Positions 42,606-51,876 are shown, counted from the stretch's first letter. The stretch is DNA of 64,000 nucleotides from Candidatus Melainabacteria bacterium (GCA_003258735.1 QHME01000002.1:62001-126000), one strand, 5' to 3'. Program-made: numbers and translations. Notes: generated by a model not told the origin, from the sequence alone.

Positions 42606-43606
42606 TATACGTATCTTTCTTCTTCTTTAAGCTTTCTGTTCATCAATTTTGACAAAAGTTCTTCCGGTGTAATATCTGTGTAAACAGCCTCATAAATTGC
42701 ATTTGAAACCGGAACCTCAATACCCAATTTTTGAGCCAATTCACAAATTGCTTTTGAAGTTTTTACACCCTCTGCAACAGAACCTAATTCGGCAAGAATA
42801 TCGTTAATTTTTTTACCCTTAGCCAGCATAGAACCAACTGTATAGTTTCTTGACATTGGAGAAGAACAAGTAGCAATCAAATCGCCCATGCCTGACAATC
42901 CATACAAGGTTGAAGGATTTGCACCTAGCTGAATACTTACACGTACAATCTCAGCCATACCACGAGTCAACAATGTACCTGAGCAGTTATCCCCCAATCC
43001 CATTGTGTGTGCAAAACCTGACGCAATAGCAATAACATTTTTTAAACTGCCTCCAAGTTCAACACCAATTACATCTGTATTTGTATACAAGCGGAATTTA
43101 TTTGGAACATTACACGCTTTTTGAACAAATTGAGCAGTCTCAATATCTTCACAAGCAACACAGGCTGCAGTCGGCTTACCTTGCAAAACTTCTTTTGCAA
43201 GAGTCGGACCTGACAGAACTACAAGTCTTTGGTTTGGTAAAACATCCTTTATAACTTCTGACATTCTCATCAATGATGGTAATTCAATACCTTTTGACGC
43301 ATTAACCAAAATTTGTTCATCCTTGATTCCTGCAGATTTAAGATGTTCGCAAACATCACGAGTTCCAGATGTAGCTATTACAGACAAAATAATATCCGCA
43401 TTTTTTATTGCATTTGCCAAATCAGATGTAATTTCGATTTTGGCATCCAACTGGACTTCCAAAGGTTTTGAAGCATGTTTGTTATTTAACAAATCTTCTG
43501 ACAAGTCCTGAGCTCTGCCCCATACCGTAATTTCATCAAAATTATTTGTTAAAAGCCAAGCTAAAGTTAATCCCCAACATCCTGCTCCAAGAACTGTTAA
43601 TTTCAT
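42605..43606 (-). CDS. gpsA: Glycerol-3-phosphate dehydrogenase [NAD(P)+]
   Basis: GpsA makes sn-glycerol 3-phosphate for phospholipids. VLGAGCWGLTLAWLL (4-18) is the nucleotide motif; SGPTLAKEV, ELGGSLKNVIAIASGFA with the catalytic Lys, LTRGMAEIVR and GLSGMGDLIATCSS are family blocks. Length 333 is normal. It is coupled to ricT by a one-base overlap and follows murQ by 15 bases. Confidence 0.96.
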   Translation of the reverse strand: MKLTVLGAGCWGLTLAWLLTNNFDEITVWGRAQDLSEDLLNNKHASKPLEVQLDAKIEITSDLANAIKNADIILSVIATSGTRDVCEHLKSAGIKDEQILVNASKGIELPSLMRMSEVIKDVLPNQRLVVLSGPTLAKEVLQGKPTAACVACEDIETAQFVQKACNVPNKFRLYTNTDVIGVELGGSLKNVIAIASGFAHTMGLGDNCSGTLLTRGMAEIVRVSIQLGANPSTLYGLSGMGDLIATCSSPMSRNYTVGSMLAKGKKINDILAELGSVAEGVKTSKAICELAQKLGIEVPVSNAIYEAVYTDITPEELLSKLMNRKLKEEERYV

Positions 43607-43621
43607 TATCTCCCTATCCTC

Positions 43622-44518
43622 CTAAACCATTGTTTCCTCTGGTTTAATAATTTTTCTAAGTACTCCGCCATGCTTTTTCAACTCTAACCTTGCATTATCT
43701 GCATCGGTTTTCATTTTTATCATAATAATTGCAGTTTTGATTTCCCAATCGCATTTTAACAATGCCGCTAAAGCCTCACTGTTTGTGACTTTTGCAATTT
43801 GAGAAACAATCCTGATTGCTCTATCTTTCAATTTTTCATTGACAGCTTTTAGGTCAATCATAAAGTTCTCATAAGTTTTACCGATTTTTATCATTGCACC
43901 TGTTGAAAGCATATTCAAAATCATCTTTTGAGCCGTTCCGGCTTTCAATCTGCTTGAACCTGCAATAACTTCCGGTCCGACTTCCGCACAAATCACATGC
44001 CCTGCTTCTTGTGCTATCATACCTTTGGAGTTACAAGTAATACCAATTGTAGCTGCACCAACTTCATCAGCTTGCTCTAATACACCTAACAAATATTTAG
44101 GATTGCCACTTGCTGAAATGACAACGCAAACATCTTTATCTGTTAATATTTCAGCATCTTCTTTACCTGCCTCAAAGCTGTCTTCTGCACCTTCTACCGC
44201 ATTCAAAATAGCTTTTTCACCACCTGCTATAATACCTTGAACCATTGTAGGGTCAACACTAAACGTCGGAGGACATTCTGAGGCATCTAATATGCCGAGT
44301 CTGCCTGATGTCCCAGCACCAAAATAAAATAACCTGCCACCTTTTAGAAAAGCTTTTGCAATAGTATCAACCGCAATTGCAATATTGGGAGCTTCATCGC
44401 CTACAACTTTTGCGACAATTTGATCTTCTTCATTCATTTTTCGAACCATATCAATTGTCGACAAAAGGTCGATGTCTTTTGTATTCTCATTCCTGTACTC
44501 GGTAATTGCCTCTGTCAT
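43622..44518 (-). CDS. murQ: N-acetylmuramic acid 6-phosphate etherase
   Basis: MurQ cleaves the lactyl ether of MurNAc-6-phosphate in peptidoglycan recycling. The 298-residue SIS-domain protein shows TEYRNENTKDID, GGRLFYFGAGTSGRLGILDA, then SECPPTF, and SASGNPKYLLGVLEQA. The start at 44518 is chosen because AAAGGAG lies 6 bases before it. A hairpin separates it from ribH. It implies use of self or foreign wall fragments; a MurNAc transporter is not in the window. Confidence 0.94.
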   Translation of the reverse strand: MTEAITEYRNENTKDIDLLSTIDMVRKMNEEDQIVAKVVGDEAPNIAIAVDTIAKAFLKGGRLFYFGAGTSGRLGILDASECPPTFSVDPTMVQGIIAGGEKAILNAVEGAEDSFEAGKEDAEILTDKDVCVVISASGNPKYLLGVLEQADEVGAATIGITCNSKGMIAQEAGHVICAEVGPEVIAGSSRLKAGTAQKMILNMLSTGAMIKIGKTYENFMIDLKAVNEKLKDRAIRIVSQIAKVTNSEALAALLKCDWEIKTAIIMIKMKTDADNARLELKKHGGVLRKIIKPEETMV

Positions 44519-44533
44519 ATCCAACTCCTTTCC

Positions 44534-44553
44534 AATCTCGAAAAATCGAGATT
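44534..44553 (-). other. Hairpin between ribH and murQ
   Basis: AATCTCGA pairs with TCGAGATT around a 4-base loop, in the 43-base gap just before the murQ ribosome site. It may be an attenuator or an RNA-processing site. No T run of note. Confidence 0.4.
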
Positions 44554-44561
44554 CAAAACTA

Positions 44562-45026
44562 TTACACTAATTTAACCAGATTTGCCATTTCGATTGCAGT
44601 TTTTGCAGCATCAGAACCTTTATTACCAGCTTTTGTACCGGCTCTTTCAATTGCTTGTTCAATATTGTCTGTTGTCAAAACTCCAAATATCACAGGGACA
44701 CCTGTTTGCATACTTGCCTGAGCAACACCTTTAGAAACCTCAGCTGAAACATAGTCAAAATGCGGTGTTGAGCCTTTGATAACAGCACCTAAAGTAATTA
44801 CAGCATTATATTTGCCTGATTTTGCACATTTTAATGCTATCACAGGAATTTCAAACGCTCCAGGAACTTTCACAACATCAATATTATCAGGATTTACACC
44901 GTGACGTTTTAATTCATCAACAGCTCCATCTAATAATCTTGAAACAATAAAATCATTAAATCTTGAAATTATAATACAAAATTTATCATTATCAGTTGTG
45001 GTCAATTGACCTTCAAACGTTTTCAT
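44562..45026 (-). CDS. ribH: 6,7-dimethyl-8-ribityllumazine synthase
   Basis: RibH catalyses the penultimate step of riboflavin synthesis. SRFNDFIVSRLLDGAVDELK (about 21-40), VPGAFEIP, ITLGAVIKGSTPHFDYV and GVLTTDNIEQA are family blocks; the catalytic His is in TPHFDYV. 154 residues is typical. Unusually it is alone: ribB/A, ribD and ribE are not adjacent. Confidence 0.96.
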   Translation of the reverse strand: MKTFEGQLTTTDNDKFCIIISRFNDFIVSRLLDGAVDELKRHGVNPDNIDVVKVPGAFEIPVIALKCAKSGKYNAVITLGAVIKGSTPHFDYVSAEVSKGVAQASMQTGVPVIFGVLTTDNIEQAIERAGTKAGNKGSDAAKTAIEMANLVKLV

Positions 45027-45078
45027 TCCGCCTACTCCTTATAAAAATCCTTCTATATAAATTTTACAATATAGATGG

Positions 45079-45777
45079 TTATTTTACAAGGATAGCACCG
45101 AAAATCTTATAAAAAATATATATAGCAACCAGTACCAGCAAAGCTCCGCTGACTTTCATGATATTTTCAGAAACTTTGTAAAACTTGTTGCTTGTCTTAA
45201 CTTTTGCTGTCAAAAATCCTGCAACAATCAAAATTAAACCTTGTCCAACAGAAAACAAGAAAAGCATAATAACCGCATTGCTTATTTTGGCAGACATTGA
45301 GGCAAAACCCATAATGCTAGCCAATATCGGAGTAGAACAAGGCGTACCGATAAGCGCAAACACAGCACCCAAAATTAGCGGATAGACAAAATCATTATTT
45401 ACCTTATTTTGCGGAATTTCTTTAATCATAACAGGGAGTTCAAACTCTATAACCCCTAGTATTTTTAACCCCATAATCATAATCAAAGATGCCACAATCA
45501 ACGCAAAATAAGGATTGCCGATGAACATCTTGCCTGTAATTGCACAAATTCCACCAATTACGGAAAAGACAATACCTGTACCAATTACAAAAAATACCAT
45601 TTGCACAAGTGTTTTTAAAGGTTTTGCATCAGAATATCCGCCAATATAACCAATAATCAATGGTAACATTGAAAGTGAGCACGGTGAAATTGAAGAAATT
45701 AAACCGCCTAAAAACGATGCGCCAAACAATATAAGCATACTTGTCTGATTATTAAATAATTGAGTTAATTGTTCCAT
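45079..45777 (-). CDS. ccdA: CcdA/DsbD-type thiol-disulfide membrane transporter
   Basis: Six hydrophobic segments in 232 residues. SISPCSLSMLPLIIG (about 29-43) and FALIGTPCSTPILASIMG (about 135-152) hold the two membrane Cys that shuttle reducing power from cytoplasmic thioredoxin to the periplasm. It is 2 bases after the thioredoxin-like gene, so the two form a unit that reduces exported disulfides. Cytochrome c genes are not nearby, so the target may be other exported Cys proteins. Confidence 0.9.
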   Translation of the reverse strand: MEQLTQLFNNQTSMLILFGASFLGGLISSISPCSLSMLPLIIGYIGGYSDAKPLKTLVQMVFFVIGTGIVFSVIGGICAITGKMFIGNPYFALIVASLIMIMGLKILGVIEFELPVMIKEIPQNKVNNDFVYPLILGAVFALIGTPCSTPILASIMGFASMSAKISNAVIMLFLFSVGQGLILIVAGFLTAKVKTSNKFYKVSENIMKVSGALLVLVAIYIFYKIFGAILVK

Positions 45778-45779
45778 TG

Positions 45780-46169
45780 TTATTTAAGTCCTTTAATATA
45801 TTGTTCCATTTGCTCTTTCGGCAACGCTGATTCAATGCGTTTATACTGCGTTCCGTCTGAATTTAGCATAATAATTGTCGGAACAAGTTGAACATTATAT
45901 TTCCTTATTAAATCATTTTTCATATCATTACGATTATCAACGATAATTTCAGTATAAACAACTTTATCCTGATATTTCGGCATCAACTCTTTAAAGACTT
46001 TTTCAACCTCTTTACATTCAAGACACATAGTTGATGAAAACTTGATAATTTGTGGTTTTCCATTTGCCTCAGCTACAGTGGATTTATCTTTATTAAAGGT
46101 TAATCCGAAAAATGCCATAATCGGAATAATTAAAATTGCTAAAATTGTAAAAATTGATTTTTTATTCAT
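45780..46169 (-). CDS. Membrane-anchored thioredoxin-like protein
   Basis: A 129-residue thioredoxin-fold protein. An N-terminal hydrophobic anchor (about 5-24: SIFTILAILIIPIMAFFGL) precedes the domain. The active site reads STMCLECKEV, a CLEC motif in place of CGPC, and the cis-Pro is in VQLVPTIIML. It should face the periplasm and receive electrons from the CcdA-type protein encoded just downstream. Confidence 0.88.
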   Translation of the reverse strand: MNKKSIFTILAILIIPIMAFFGLTFNKDKSTVAEANGKPQIIKFSSTMCLECKEVEKVFKELMPKYQDKVVYTEIIVDNRNDMKNDLIRKYNVQLVPTIIMLNSDGTQYKRIESALPKEQMEQYIKGLK

Positions 46170-46318
46170 AAAATATCTCCCTCTTATTAGTTTTCTTTAA
46201 TATTATTACAAACAAGGAATATCTTTTGCAATACCCAAACTGGGGAGGGTAAAAAATGTTTCGAAATTTAGAACAACATACCTTTATTTGTTTGATTTGA
46301 GATTAATATGGTAGACCT

Positions 46319-46846
46319 TTACCCCTTGACTGCACCCCAAGCTTTGACATCTCCACGTTCATATCGAATCAAATAATAACCACCTGCAGGTATATATTCA
46401 ATAGATGCCTCCTGATAAATATCTTGTTCTTCATTTACTGGTGGCATACCTGCTTTTTCACGCTTTTTATTCGTTTTTGCTATCTCTTTTTGTTCTTTTT
46501 GTTCTCGTTTTAAAGACTTCTTATCTCTTACCTGAGAATACCTTGACATATCAACCTCAACCTTAAAAACAGGGATAATTGCAATAGGTTGCTTGGACTG
46601 AATCAAAATCAAAAAATCCCTATCATCTGATAAAGCCAACTCATAATGACCAGGTGGTATAACATTTCCTTGTCCATCTGACAACTCATCAACCAAAGAC
46701 AAGGTAGGGTAAGAGCTTTCGCGCAAAGCATAACGATAAATAGCCTGAGTTCCAACAATCAAACCAGCCGTAATTTGAGGTTGAGTCGGATAAACTCTAG
46801 TTTCGGAGTGCATCATTATATTATCAACGTACACACCTTCAATCAT
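46319..46846 (-). CDS. Unknown protein, 175 aa, next to rnpA
   Basis: No family recognised. Three parts: an N-terminal beta-rich domain (about 1-110), a Lys/Glu-rich helix (about 108-145: KSLKREQKEQKEIAKTNKKR) and a short C-terminal strand region (GGYYLIRYERGDVKAWG). No signal peptide. The start at 46846 (AAAGGATTTAAG) lies one base after rnpA. In most bacteria yidD or yidC holds this place, so it may be a lineage-specific member of the rpmH-rnpA operon. Confidence 0.66.
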   Translation of the reverse strand: MIEGVYVDNIMMHSETRVYPTQPQITAGLIVGTQAIYRYALRESSYPTLSLVDELSDGQGNVIPPGHYELALSDDRDFLILIQSKQPIAIIPVFKVEVDMSRYSQVRDKKSLKREQKEQKEIAKTNKKREKAGMPPVNEEQDIYQEASIEYIPAGGYYLIRYERGDVKAWGAVKG

Positions 46847-46847
46847 C

Positions 46848-47198
46848 TTAAATCCTTTCAACGAGTTTTTTAATACTTGATTTTATATGCGCAAAATCTT
46901 TACCAAGAGCTTTATCTGTTCCTAGAAATATCAAAGAGACATATTTTTGAGAGTCACCTAACGTACCTTCTTTCAACAAAAGCCTATAACTTTCTCTCAT
47001 CAAACGTTTCAACCTATTACGTTTAACGGCACGCTTGTGAACTTTTTTACTAACTACAAACCCTACTTTTGTAGGAAAATTTTCCTTTTTCTTGATACCT
47101 GCAAACAAAGTCACTCCACCTGAATGGGTTGAGTTTTTTACCCTATATGTAGCTTGAAAAGCTGTTCTTTTCTTTAATCGATATTGTTTTGGTATCAT
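46848..47198 (-). CDS. rnpA: Ribonuclease P protein component
   Basis: RnpA assists the RNase P RNA in tRNA 5' maturation. YRLKKRTAFQATYRVKNSTH near the start, FVVSKKVHKRAVKRNRLKRL (about 47-66) with the RNR motif, and RESYR are characteristic. 116 residues is standard. It follows rpmH by 126 bases, an unusually long spacing that holds an inverted repeat. Confidence 0.95.
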   Translation of the reverse strand: MIPKQYRLKKRTAFQATYRVKNSTHSGGVTLFAGIKKKENFPTKVGFVVSKKVHKRAVKRNRLKRLMRESYRLLLKEGTLGDSQKYVSLIFLGTDKALGKDFAHIKSSIKKLVERI

Positions 47199-47210
47199 AG
47201 GCTTTAGATA

Positions 47211-47290
47211 GAAGTTCGGATGTCATAAAGACAGAAAGTCCCACTATTTATAAAATGGCTTACTTTTTATCTTCTTGACATCCGTTCTTC
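47211..47290 (-). promoter_or_regulatory. Long-range inverted repeat between rpmH and rnpA
   Basis: CGGATGTCA (47217-47225) pairs with TGACATCCG (47276-47284), extended beyond a TT/TT mismatch by GAAG (47211-47214) and CTTC (47287-47290). It encloses about 50 bases in the rpmH-rnpA intergenic message. A processing site or rnpA translation control is plausible. Confidence 0.55.
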
Positions 47291-47324
47291 TTAAAAAATA
47301 TTTTAAGACTACTGCAATAATGCA

Positions 47325-47477
47325 CTACGCACGTTTTTTAGCTGTAATAGCAACTTTGTGACGACCACGAGCTCTACGTCTGTTGATAACTTCGCGTCCG
47401 CCTGGAGTTGACATTCTTGCTCTAAAACCACTTACGTTTTGTCTTTTTCTTTTTGTTCCTTCTAGTGTACGTCTCAT
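47325..47477 (-). CDS. rpmH: Ribosomal protein L34
   Basis: The reverse strand from the ATG at 47477 encodes 50 residues beginning MRRTLEGTKRKRQ, then NVSGFRARMSTPGGREVINR and RRARGRHKVAI, which is L34 along its full length. The TLEGT variant of the first motif resembles cyanobacterial L34. It is first in the rpmH-rnpA unit and divergent from proC with a 97-base gap. Confidence 0.96.
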   Translation of the reverse strand: MRRTLEGTKRKRQNVSGFRARMSTPGGREVINRRRARGRHKVAITAKKRA

Positions 47478-47574
47478 TTTATTATTTCCTTTTACTATTT
47501 ATTTGTCGTATAATATAGATGTTATAGTAAAAATAATAAATAGTCAACAAATAAGAAGGGAATGGTTAAATATT

Positions 47575-48381
47575 ATGAAGAAAAATATTGGATTTGTTGG
47601 TTGCGGAAAAATGGCAAGCGCCATTATTAGCGGAATTTTAGGCTCAAAAGAAGCTCAAGAATATAATGTTATAGGCTCTGAAATAAATAATGAAATCGCA
47701 AAATCAGCATCAGACAGACTTGGCATAAAGGTTTTTAGCGATAACAAAGAATTAGTAAAATCATCTGACATTATTTTTATAGCAACAAAACCTAACTGTG
47801 TTCCAGAGGTTTTAGAAAACATTAAAGAAGAATTAACACCTGAAAAACTTGTAGTATCAATTGCCGCAGGGGTTTGCACTGAAAAAATAGAAAAAATCAT
47901 CACAAATTCTCGCATAATAAGAATAATGCCAAATACTCCGGCTCTTGTTAAACTTGGGATGTTCGGAGTTTGCAAAGGCTCTAAAGCTACAGATGACGAC
48001 TTAAAACTCGTTGAAGAAATCCTATCAGTATTAGGCAAATGTATCAGCGTTGAAGAATCTCAAATGGACATCGTAACAGCAATTTCAGGTTCAGGACCTG
48101 CATTTTTCTATCAAGTAATTGAAGATATGGCTCGCGCAGGCGAAAAACTTGGATTAGATTATGAAAAATCTTTGGTACTAGCTGCCCAAACAGCATTAGG
48201 CTCAGCACAAATGGTCTTTAACAGAGGGGAAACAACAGTCCAAACACTTATCGATAATGTTGCGACAAAAGGTGGATGTACATTTGTCGGTATTTGCGAA
48301 ATGAAAGACGGACATTCTGATAAATTATTTTACGATGTTATAGACAAAACTGCGCAAAAAGCACACGCTTTAGGCAAGTAA
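47575..48381 (+). CDS. proC: Pyrroline-5-carboxylate reductase
   Basis: ProC makes proline from pyrroline-5-carboxylate. IGFVGCGKMASAIISGIL (4-21) is the nucleotide motif; FIATKPNCV, RIMPNTPALV, TAISGSGPAFFYQVIEDMA and VATKGGCTFVGICEM match the family. 268 residues from the ATG at 47575; a long in-frame extension upstream runs over rpmH and is not real. A terminator follows. Confidence 0.95.
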   Translation: MKKNIGFVGCGKMASAIISGILGSKEAQEYNVIGSEINNEIAKSASDRLGIKVFSDNKELVKSSDIIFIATKPNCVPEVLENIKEELTPEKLVVSIAAGVCTEKIEKIITNSRIIRIMPNTPALVKLGMFGVCKGSKATDDDLKLVEEILSVLGKCISVEESQMDIVTAISGSGPAFFYQVIEDMARAGEKLGLDYEKSLVLAAQTALGSAQMVFNRGETTVQTLIDNVATKGGCTFVGICEMKDGHSDKLFYDVIDKTAQKAHALGK

Positions 48382-48401
48382 AAAAATAAATCTCTATAAA
48401 C

Positions 48402-48438
48402 AAAAAGAGATGAGTGAATATTTCATTCATCTCTTTTT
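48402..48438 (+). terminator. Terminator after proC
   Basis: AAAAAGAGATGA pairs with TCATCTCTTTTT, with more pairing inside, ending in a T run. Confidence 0.88.
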
Positions 48439-48561
48439 TATACTTACAAAGATTTAAACAATTATTAACAAATGTAACAGAAAAATCCAACTCTGAAATA
48501 TGATTATTTCAAAATACTTTATATAAGTAAGAGAGATAAAAATAAGAAGAGGACAAAAATT

Positions 48562-48960
48562 ATGGCTATTGCAAATTATCAAGAAAAGTTATTATTTTAC
48601 ACTCAGCAAAAAAGTCAAATTAGTATGAAATTATCTGATATTCAGATGAAACAATTATCTGCATCAAAAAGCACTGCAACAAAGCAGCAAGAATATAACG
48701 CAAAACTAAGTGCACTATATTATGATGAAGATTATGGATATGGTACAGATGAGTATTCAGAAATGCTTTTGCAACTTCAAAACGAACATGAATTTGAAAT
48801 GGCAAACCTAAATTCTTGGGAATCTCAACTTGATATCGAAAAAGAGAACCTAGAAAACCAATTGAACGAAATTCAATCTTATGAAACAACTTGGCAAAAG
48901 ATTTTACAAGCAAATATCAAAAACGACTTCTCATACGGAGGAGTTGGCGGTGGTAAATAA
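48562..48960 (+). CDS. Coiled-coil unknown protein, 132 aa
   Basis: Two long helices, Gln/Lys/Ser-rich (about 5-50) and Glu/Leu/Asn-rich (about 62-115), joined by a Tyr/Asp-rich turn (LYYDEDYGYGTDEY). The end is Gly-rich (GGVGGGK). There is no signal peptide. AGAGGACAAAAATT precedes the ATG. The shape recalls small secreted or structural coiled-coil proteins, but no family is recognised. Own terminator. Confidence 0.66.
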   Translation: MAIANYQEKLLFYTQQKSQISMKLSDIQMKQLSASKSTATKQQEYNAKLSALYYDEDYGYGTDEYSEMLLQLQNEHEFEMANLNSWESQLDIEKENLENQLNEIQSYETTWQKILQANIKNDFSYGGVGGGK

Positions 48961-48980
48961 ACGCAACCACTAATCTCAAC

Positions 48981-49010
48981 AAAAAAGACCCAATTACTTG
49001 GGTCTTTTTT
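48981..49010. terminator. Bidirectional terminator between coiled-coil gene and fusA
   Basis: AAAAAAGACCCA and TGGGTCTTTTTT enclose a 6-base loop; A and T runs on both sides suit both convergent genes. Confidence 0.92.
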
Positions 49011-49031
49011 ATTTATAAATCATCCTAAAAA

Positions 49032-51122
49032 TTATGCTTTTGCTGCACCTGATTTAGAAATAATTTCTTCTTCAATATTTCTAGGAACTTGTTCGTAGTT
49101 GTGGAATTCCATAGAGAATGTACCACGACCTTGAGTATTTGAACGCAAGTCAGTTGCATAACCGAACATATTTGCAAGAGGAACTAATGCTCTAACAATT
49201 ACGTTACCTGTGTTACCTTGAGGTTCTTGACCTTCAACTCTACCACGTCTTCTTGAAATATCACCGATAATAGTACCTGTAAATTCATCAGGAATTTCAA
49301 TTTCAACTTTCATCATAGGTTCAAGGATACAAGGTTGAGCTTTGCGACAACCTTCTTTGATAGCCATAGAACCGGCAATTTTGAATGCCATTTCAGATGA
49401 ATCGACTTCGTGGTAAGAACCATCATAAAGTTCTACCTTAACGTCAATCATAGGATATCCTGCTAGGATACCGCCTTCAAGAGCTTCTTCCATACCTTTT
49501 CTTGCTGGTTCAATGTATTCACGAGGGATAGCACCACCAACAATTTTGTTTTCAAATACGAAACCTGCATTTTCTTCAGCTGGAGAAATTCTAACTTTAA
49601 CGTGACCATATTGACCTTTACCACCTGATTGACGAACAAATTTAGAATCTTGATCAGCGTTACCTCTGATTGTTTCACGATAAGCAACTTGAGGTTTACC
49701 AATGTTAGCTTCTACTTTGAATTCTCTCATCATACGGTCAACAATGATATCCAAGTGAAGTTCACCCATACCAGAAATAATTGTTTGACCAGTTTCTTCA
49801 TCAGATTTAACTCTGAATGAAGGATCTTCTTCAGCAAGTTTTTGAAGAGCGATACCCATTTTATCTTGGTCAGCTTTTGTTTTTGGTTCAATAGCTACAG
49901 AAATAACAGGTTCAGGGAATGTCATTCTTTCCAAGATAATTGGAGCTTTTTCATCACACAAAGTATCACCTGTTGTAGTATCTTTCAAACCTACAGCAGC
50001 ACAGATATCACCTGCATATACTTCAGATTCTTCAATTCTTTGGTCTGCATACATACGAACCAATCTCGCAATACGTTCTTTTTTACCGTTAGTTGAGTTC
50101 ATTACATAAGAACCTGATGTGATTTTACCTGAGTATACTCTCAAGAATGTTAAACGACCAACAAATGGGTCAGTCATAACTTTAAATGACAATGCTGAGA
50201 ATGGTTCTGAGTCTGAAGAATGTCTTTCAGTTTTTGTACCATCTTCCAATTCACCTTCGATAGCTTTTACATCAACAGGTGATGGCATATAATCAACAAC
50301 TGCGTTCAACAACAATTGAACACCTTTGTTTTTGAATGCTGTACCACAAGTAACAGGAACAATTTTGTTGTTACATACAGCTTTTCTCAATACAGCTTTC
50401 AATTCATCAATTGTGATTGATTCAGGGTCTTCAAAGTATTTTTCCATCAAAGCATCATCTTCAGATGCGATAGCTTCAACCATTGCATCGTGATATTCTT
50501 GAGCTTTGTCAGCCATATCAGCAGGAATGTCTTCTTCTCTGATATCAGTACCTAAATCGTTTGTATAGATTTCAGCCTTCATTGTCATCAAGTCAATCAA
50601 GCCTGTAAATTTATCTTCAGCACCAATTGGTAATTGGATAGGAACTGCGTTTGCGCCTAATCTTGTTTTGATTTGGTCAACAACTCTGTAGAAATCAGCA
50701 CCTGTTCTGTCCATTTTGTTTACGAATACCATACGAGGAACTTCGTAACGGTTAGCTTGTCTCCAAACTGTTTCAGACTGAGATTGAACACCACCAACTG
50801 CACAGAATACAGCAACAACACCGTCCAATACACGCAAAGAACGTTCAACTTCAATTGTAAAGTCAACGTGTCCAGGGGTATCAATGATATTGATTTGGTG
50901 ACCTTTCCAAGTTGCTGTAACAGCAGCAGATTGGATAGTAATACCACGTTCTTTTTCTTGTTCCATAAAGTCAGTTACAGCTGCACCATCGTGAGTCTCA
51001 CCGATTTTGTGAGTTTTACCTGTATAAAACAAGATACGTTCTGTTGTAGTTGTTTTACCGGCATCGATGTGGGCTGCAATACCAATGTTTCTAATTTTTT
51101 CCAATGGAGTTAATCTTGCCAT
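49032..51122 (-). CDS. fusA: Elongation factor G
   Basis: EF-G drives tRNA-mRNA translocation. AHIDAGKTTTTERI (17-30) is the P-loop, DTPGHVDF the G3 motif, VNKMDR the NKxD motif. Domains II-V follow, including FVRQSGGKGQYGHV and PMMKVEIEIPDEFTGTIIGD. 696 residues is normal. Here it is monocistronic; it is not next to rpsL, rpsG or tuf as in many bacteria. Promoter at 51182. Confidence 0.98.
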   Translation of the reverse strand: MARLTPLEKIRNIGIAAHIDAGKTTTTERILFYTGKTHKIGETHDGAAVTDFMEQEKERGITIQSAAVTATWKGHQINIIDTPGHVDFTIEVERSLRVLDGVVAVFCAVGGVQSQSETVWRQANRYEVPRMVFVNKMDRTGADFYRVVDQIKTRLGANAVPIQLPIGAEDKFTGLIDLMTMKAEIYTNDLGTDIREEDIPADMADKAQEYHDAMVEAIASEDDALMEKYFEDPESITIDELKAVLRKAVCNNKIVPVTCGTAFKNKGVQLLLNAVVDYMPSPVDVKAIEGELEDGTKTERHSSDSEPFSALSFKVMTDPFVGRLTFLRVYSGKITSGSYVMNSTNGKKERIARLVRMYADQRIEESEVYAGDICAAVGLKDTTTGDTLCDEKAPIILERMTFPEPVISVAIEPKTKADQDKMGIALQKLAEEDPSFRVKSDEETGQTIISGMGELHLDIIVDRMMREFKVEANIGKPQVAYRETIRGNADQDSKFVRQSGGKGQYGHVKVRISPAEENAGFVFENKIVGGAIPREYIEPARKGMEEALEGGILAGYPMIDVKVELYDGSYHEVDSSEMAFKIAGSMAIKEGCRKAQPCILEPMMKVEIEIPDEFTGTIIGDISRRRGRVEGQEPQGNTGNVIVRALVPLANMFGYATDLRSNTQGRGTFSMEFHNYEQVPRNIEEEIISKSGAAKA

Positions 51123-51181
51123 TTTTCTTTTTCCCTTTTTTATTATATGTACATCGCTATTTTATATTTAGCCTCATCATG

Positions 51182-51209
51182 ATTATCCCATAAACATGAT
51201 ATTTTTCAA
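51182..51209 (-). promoter_or_regulatory. Sigma-70-type promoter of fusA
   Basis: TTGAAA, 16 bases, GATAAT on the minus strand, 60 bases before the ATG. It is overlapped by an ATCATG/CATGAT inverted repeat. Confidence 0.6.
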
Positions 51210-51296
51210 TTAAATACTAAGAAAAGTGAATAGAGAATGATTATTTTTGATGAGCAACGATTATGAAAACTTGTAATGAAAAACAAAAATAAGTTT

Positions 51297-51487
51297 ATGT
51301 CATTCTGAAAGGATTAAAAAATCTTGTGGGCTTGCTTGGCTTAGATTTTATCCTATTCAGAATCTATCAATGTTGATTAAAAAGCATATATGTAACCCTG
51401 AACTTGTTTCAGGGTCTCTAATAGAACAAATTTCACATAAGACTAATGTTTTATTTGAGATGCTGAAACAAGTTCAGCATGACAATG
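51297..51487. repeat. Dispersed repeat modules in 908-base gap
   Basis: GTCATTCTGAAAGGATT, then CCCTGAACTTGTTTCAGGG (hairpin 51396-51414) and TGCTGAAACAAGTTCAGCA (hairpin 51461-51479). Read in one frame it gives NPELVSGS...MLKQVQHDN, a well-known translation of such a repeat rather than a protein. The remainder of the gap (51123-52030) holds the fusA promoter, a candidate small RNA (51877) and a hairpin (51974). Confidence 0.75.
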
Positions 51488-51842
51488 TTATAATAAAGCT
51501 CTTAGGTCAAAACCCGACAATAGCCAAAAGTGAACAATCAAACAAAACGAGTAAACGACAGAAGCCGAATTTGTTTGAGGAACGAAAGTGACGAGTTATT
51601 CGGCTATGGTACGAGTTTTTAGTTTGATGTGAATGTTGGCGTGTCGGTGGTTTTGTGGTGCTTTTGCCACCAAAAGCACCCCTGCACGGAGTGCATGAAA
51701 AAGGTAATGACGATATGAAAACCTACTATTCAGACCACTTACTTTCTCACCCTAAAATTTAAACAAACCTATTGCATTATGCACTTCTTGCCTATTGCCA
51801 CAATCAATTGTAACAAAAACTTAACAAAGTACATCCAAACAT

Positions 51843-51870
51843 TAAAGTTCTCAGCAAAAAATGTCGATAT
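51843..51870 (+). promoter_or_regulatory. Sigma-28-like promoter motif, copy 2
   Basis: TAAAGTTC, 12 bases, GTCGATAT, identical in both boxes and spacing to the copy at 26058; the flanks CA before and AT after also match. No plus-strand gene follows for 2.7 kb, only a short C/U-rich stretch with a terminator. Confidence 0.55.
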
Positions 51871-51876
51871 ATAAAA

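Noticed and set aside
47383..47574. 64-codon N-terminal extension of ProC
   Set aside because: It runs antisense over rpmH and is hydrophobic nonsense; ProC starts at the ATG at 47575 with its nucleotide motif at once.
51370..51591. 73-residue plus-strand frame beginning MLIKKHICNPELVSGS
   Set aside because: The NPELVSGS...MLKQVQHD pattern is the usual translation of a dispersed intergenic repeat, and the same DNA forms two hairpins. No ribosome site.
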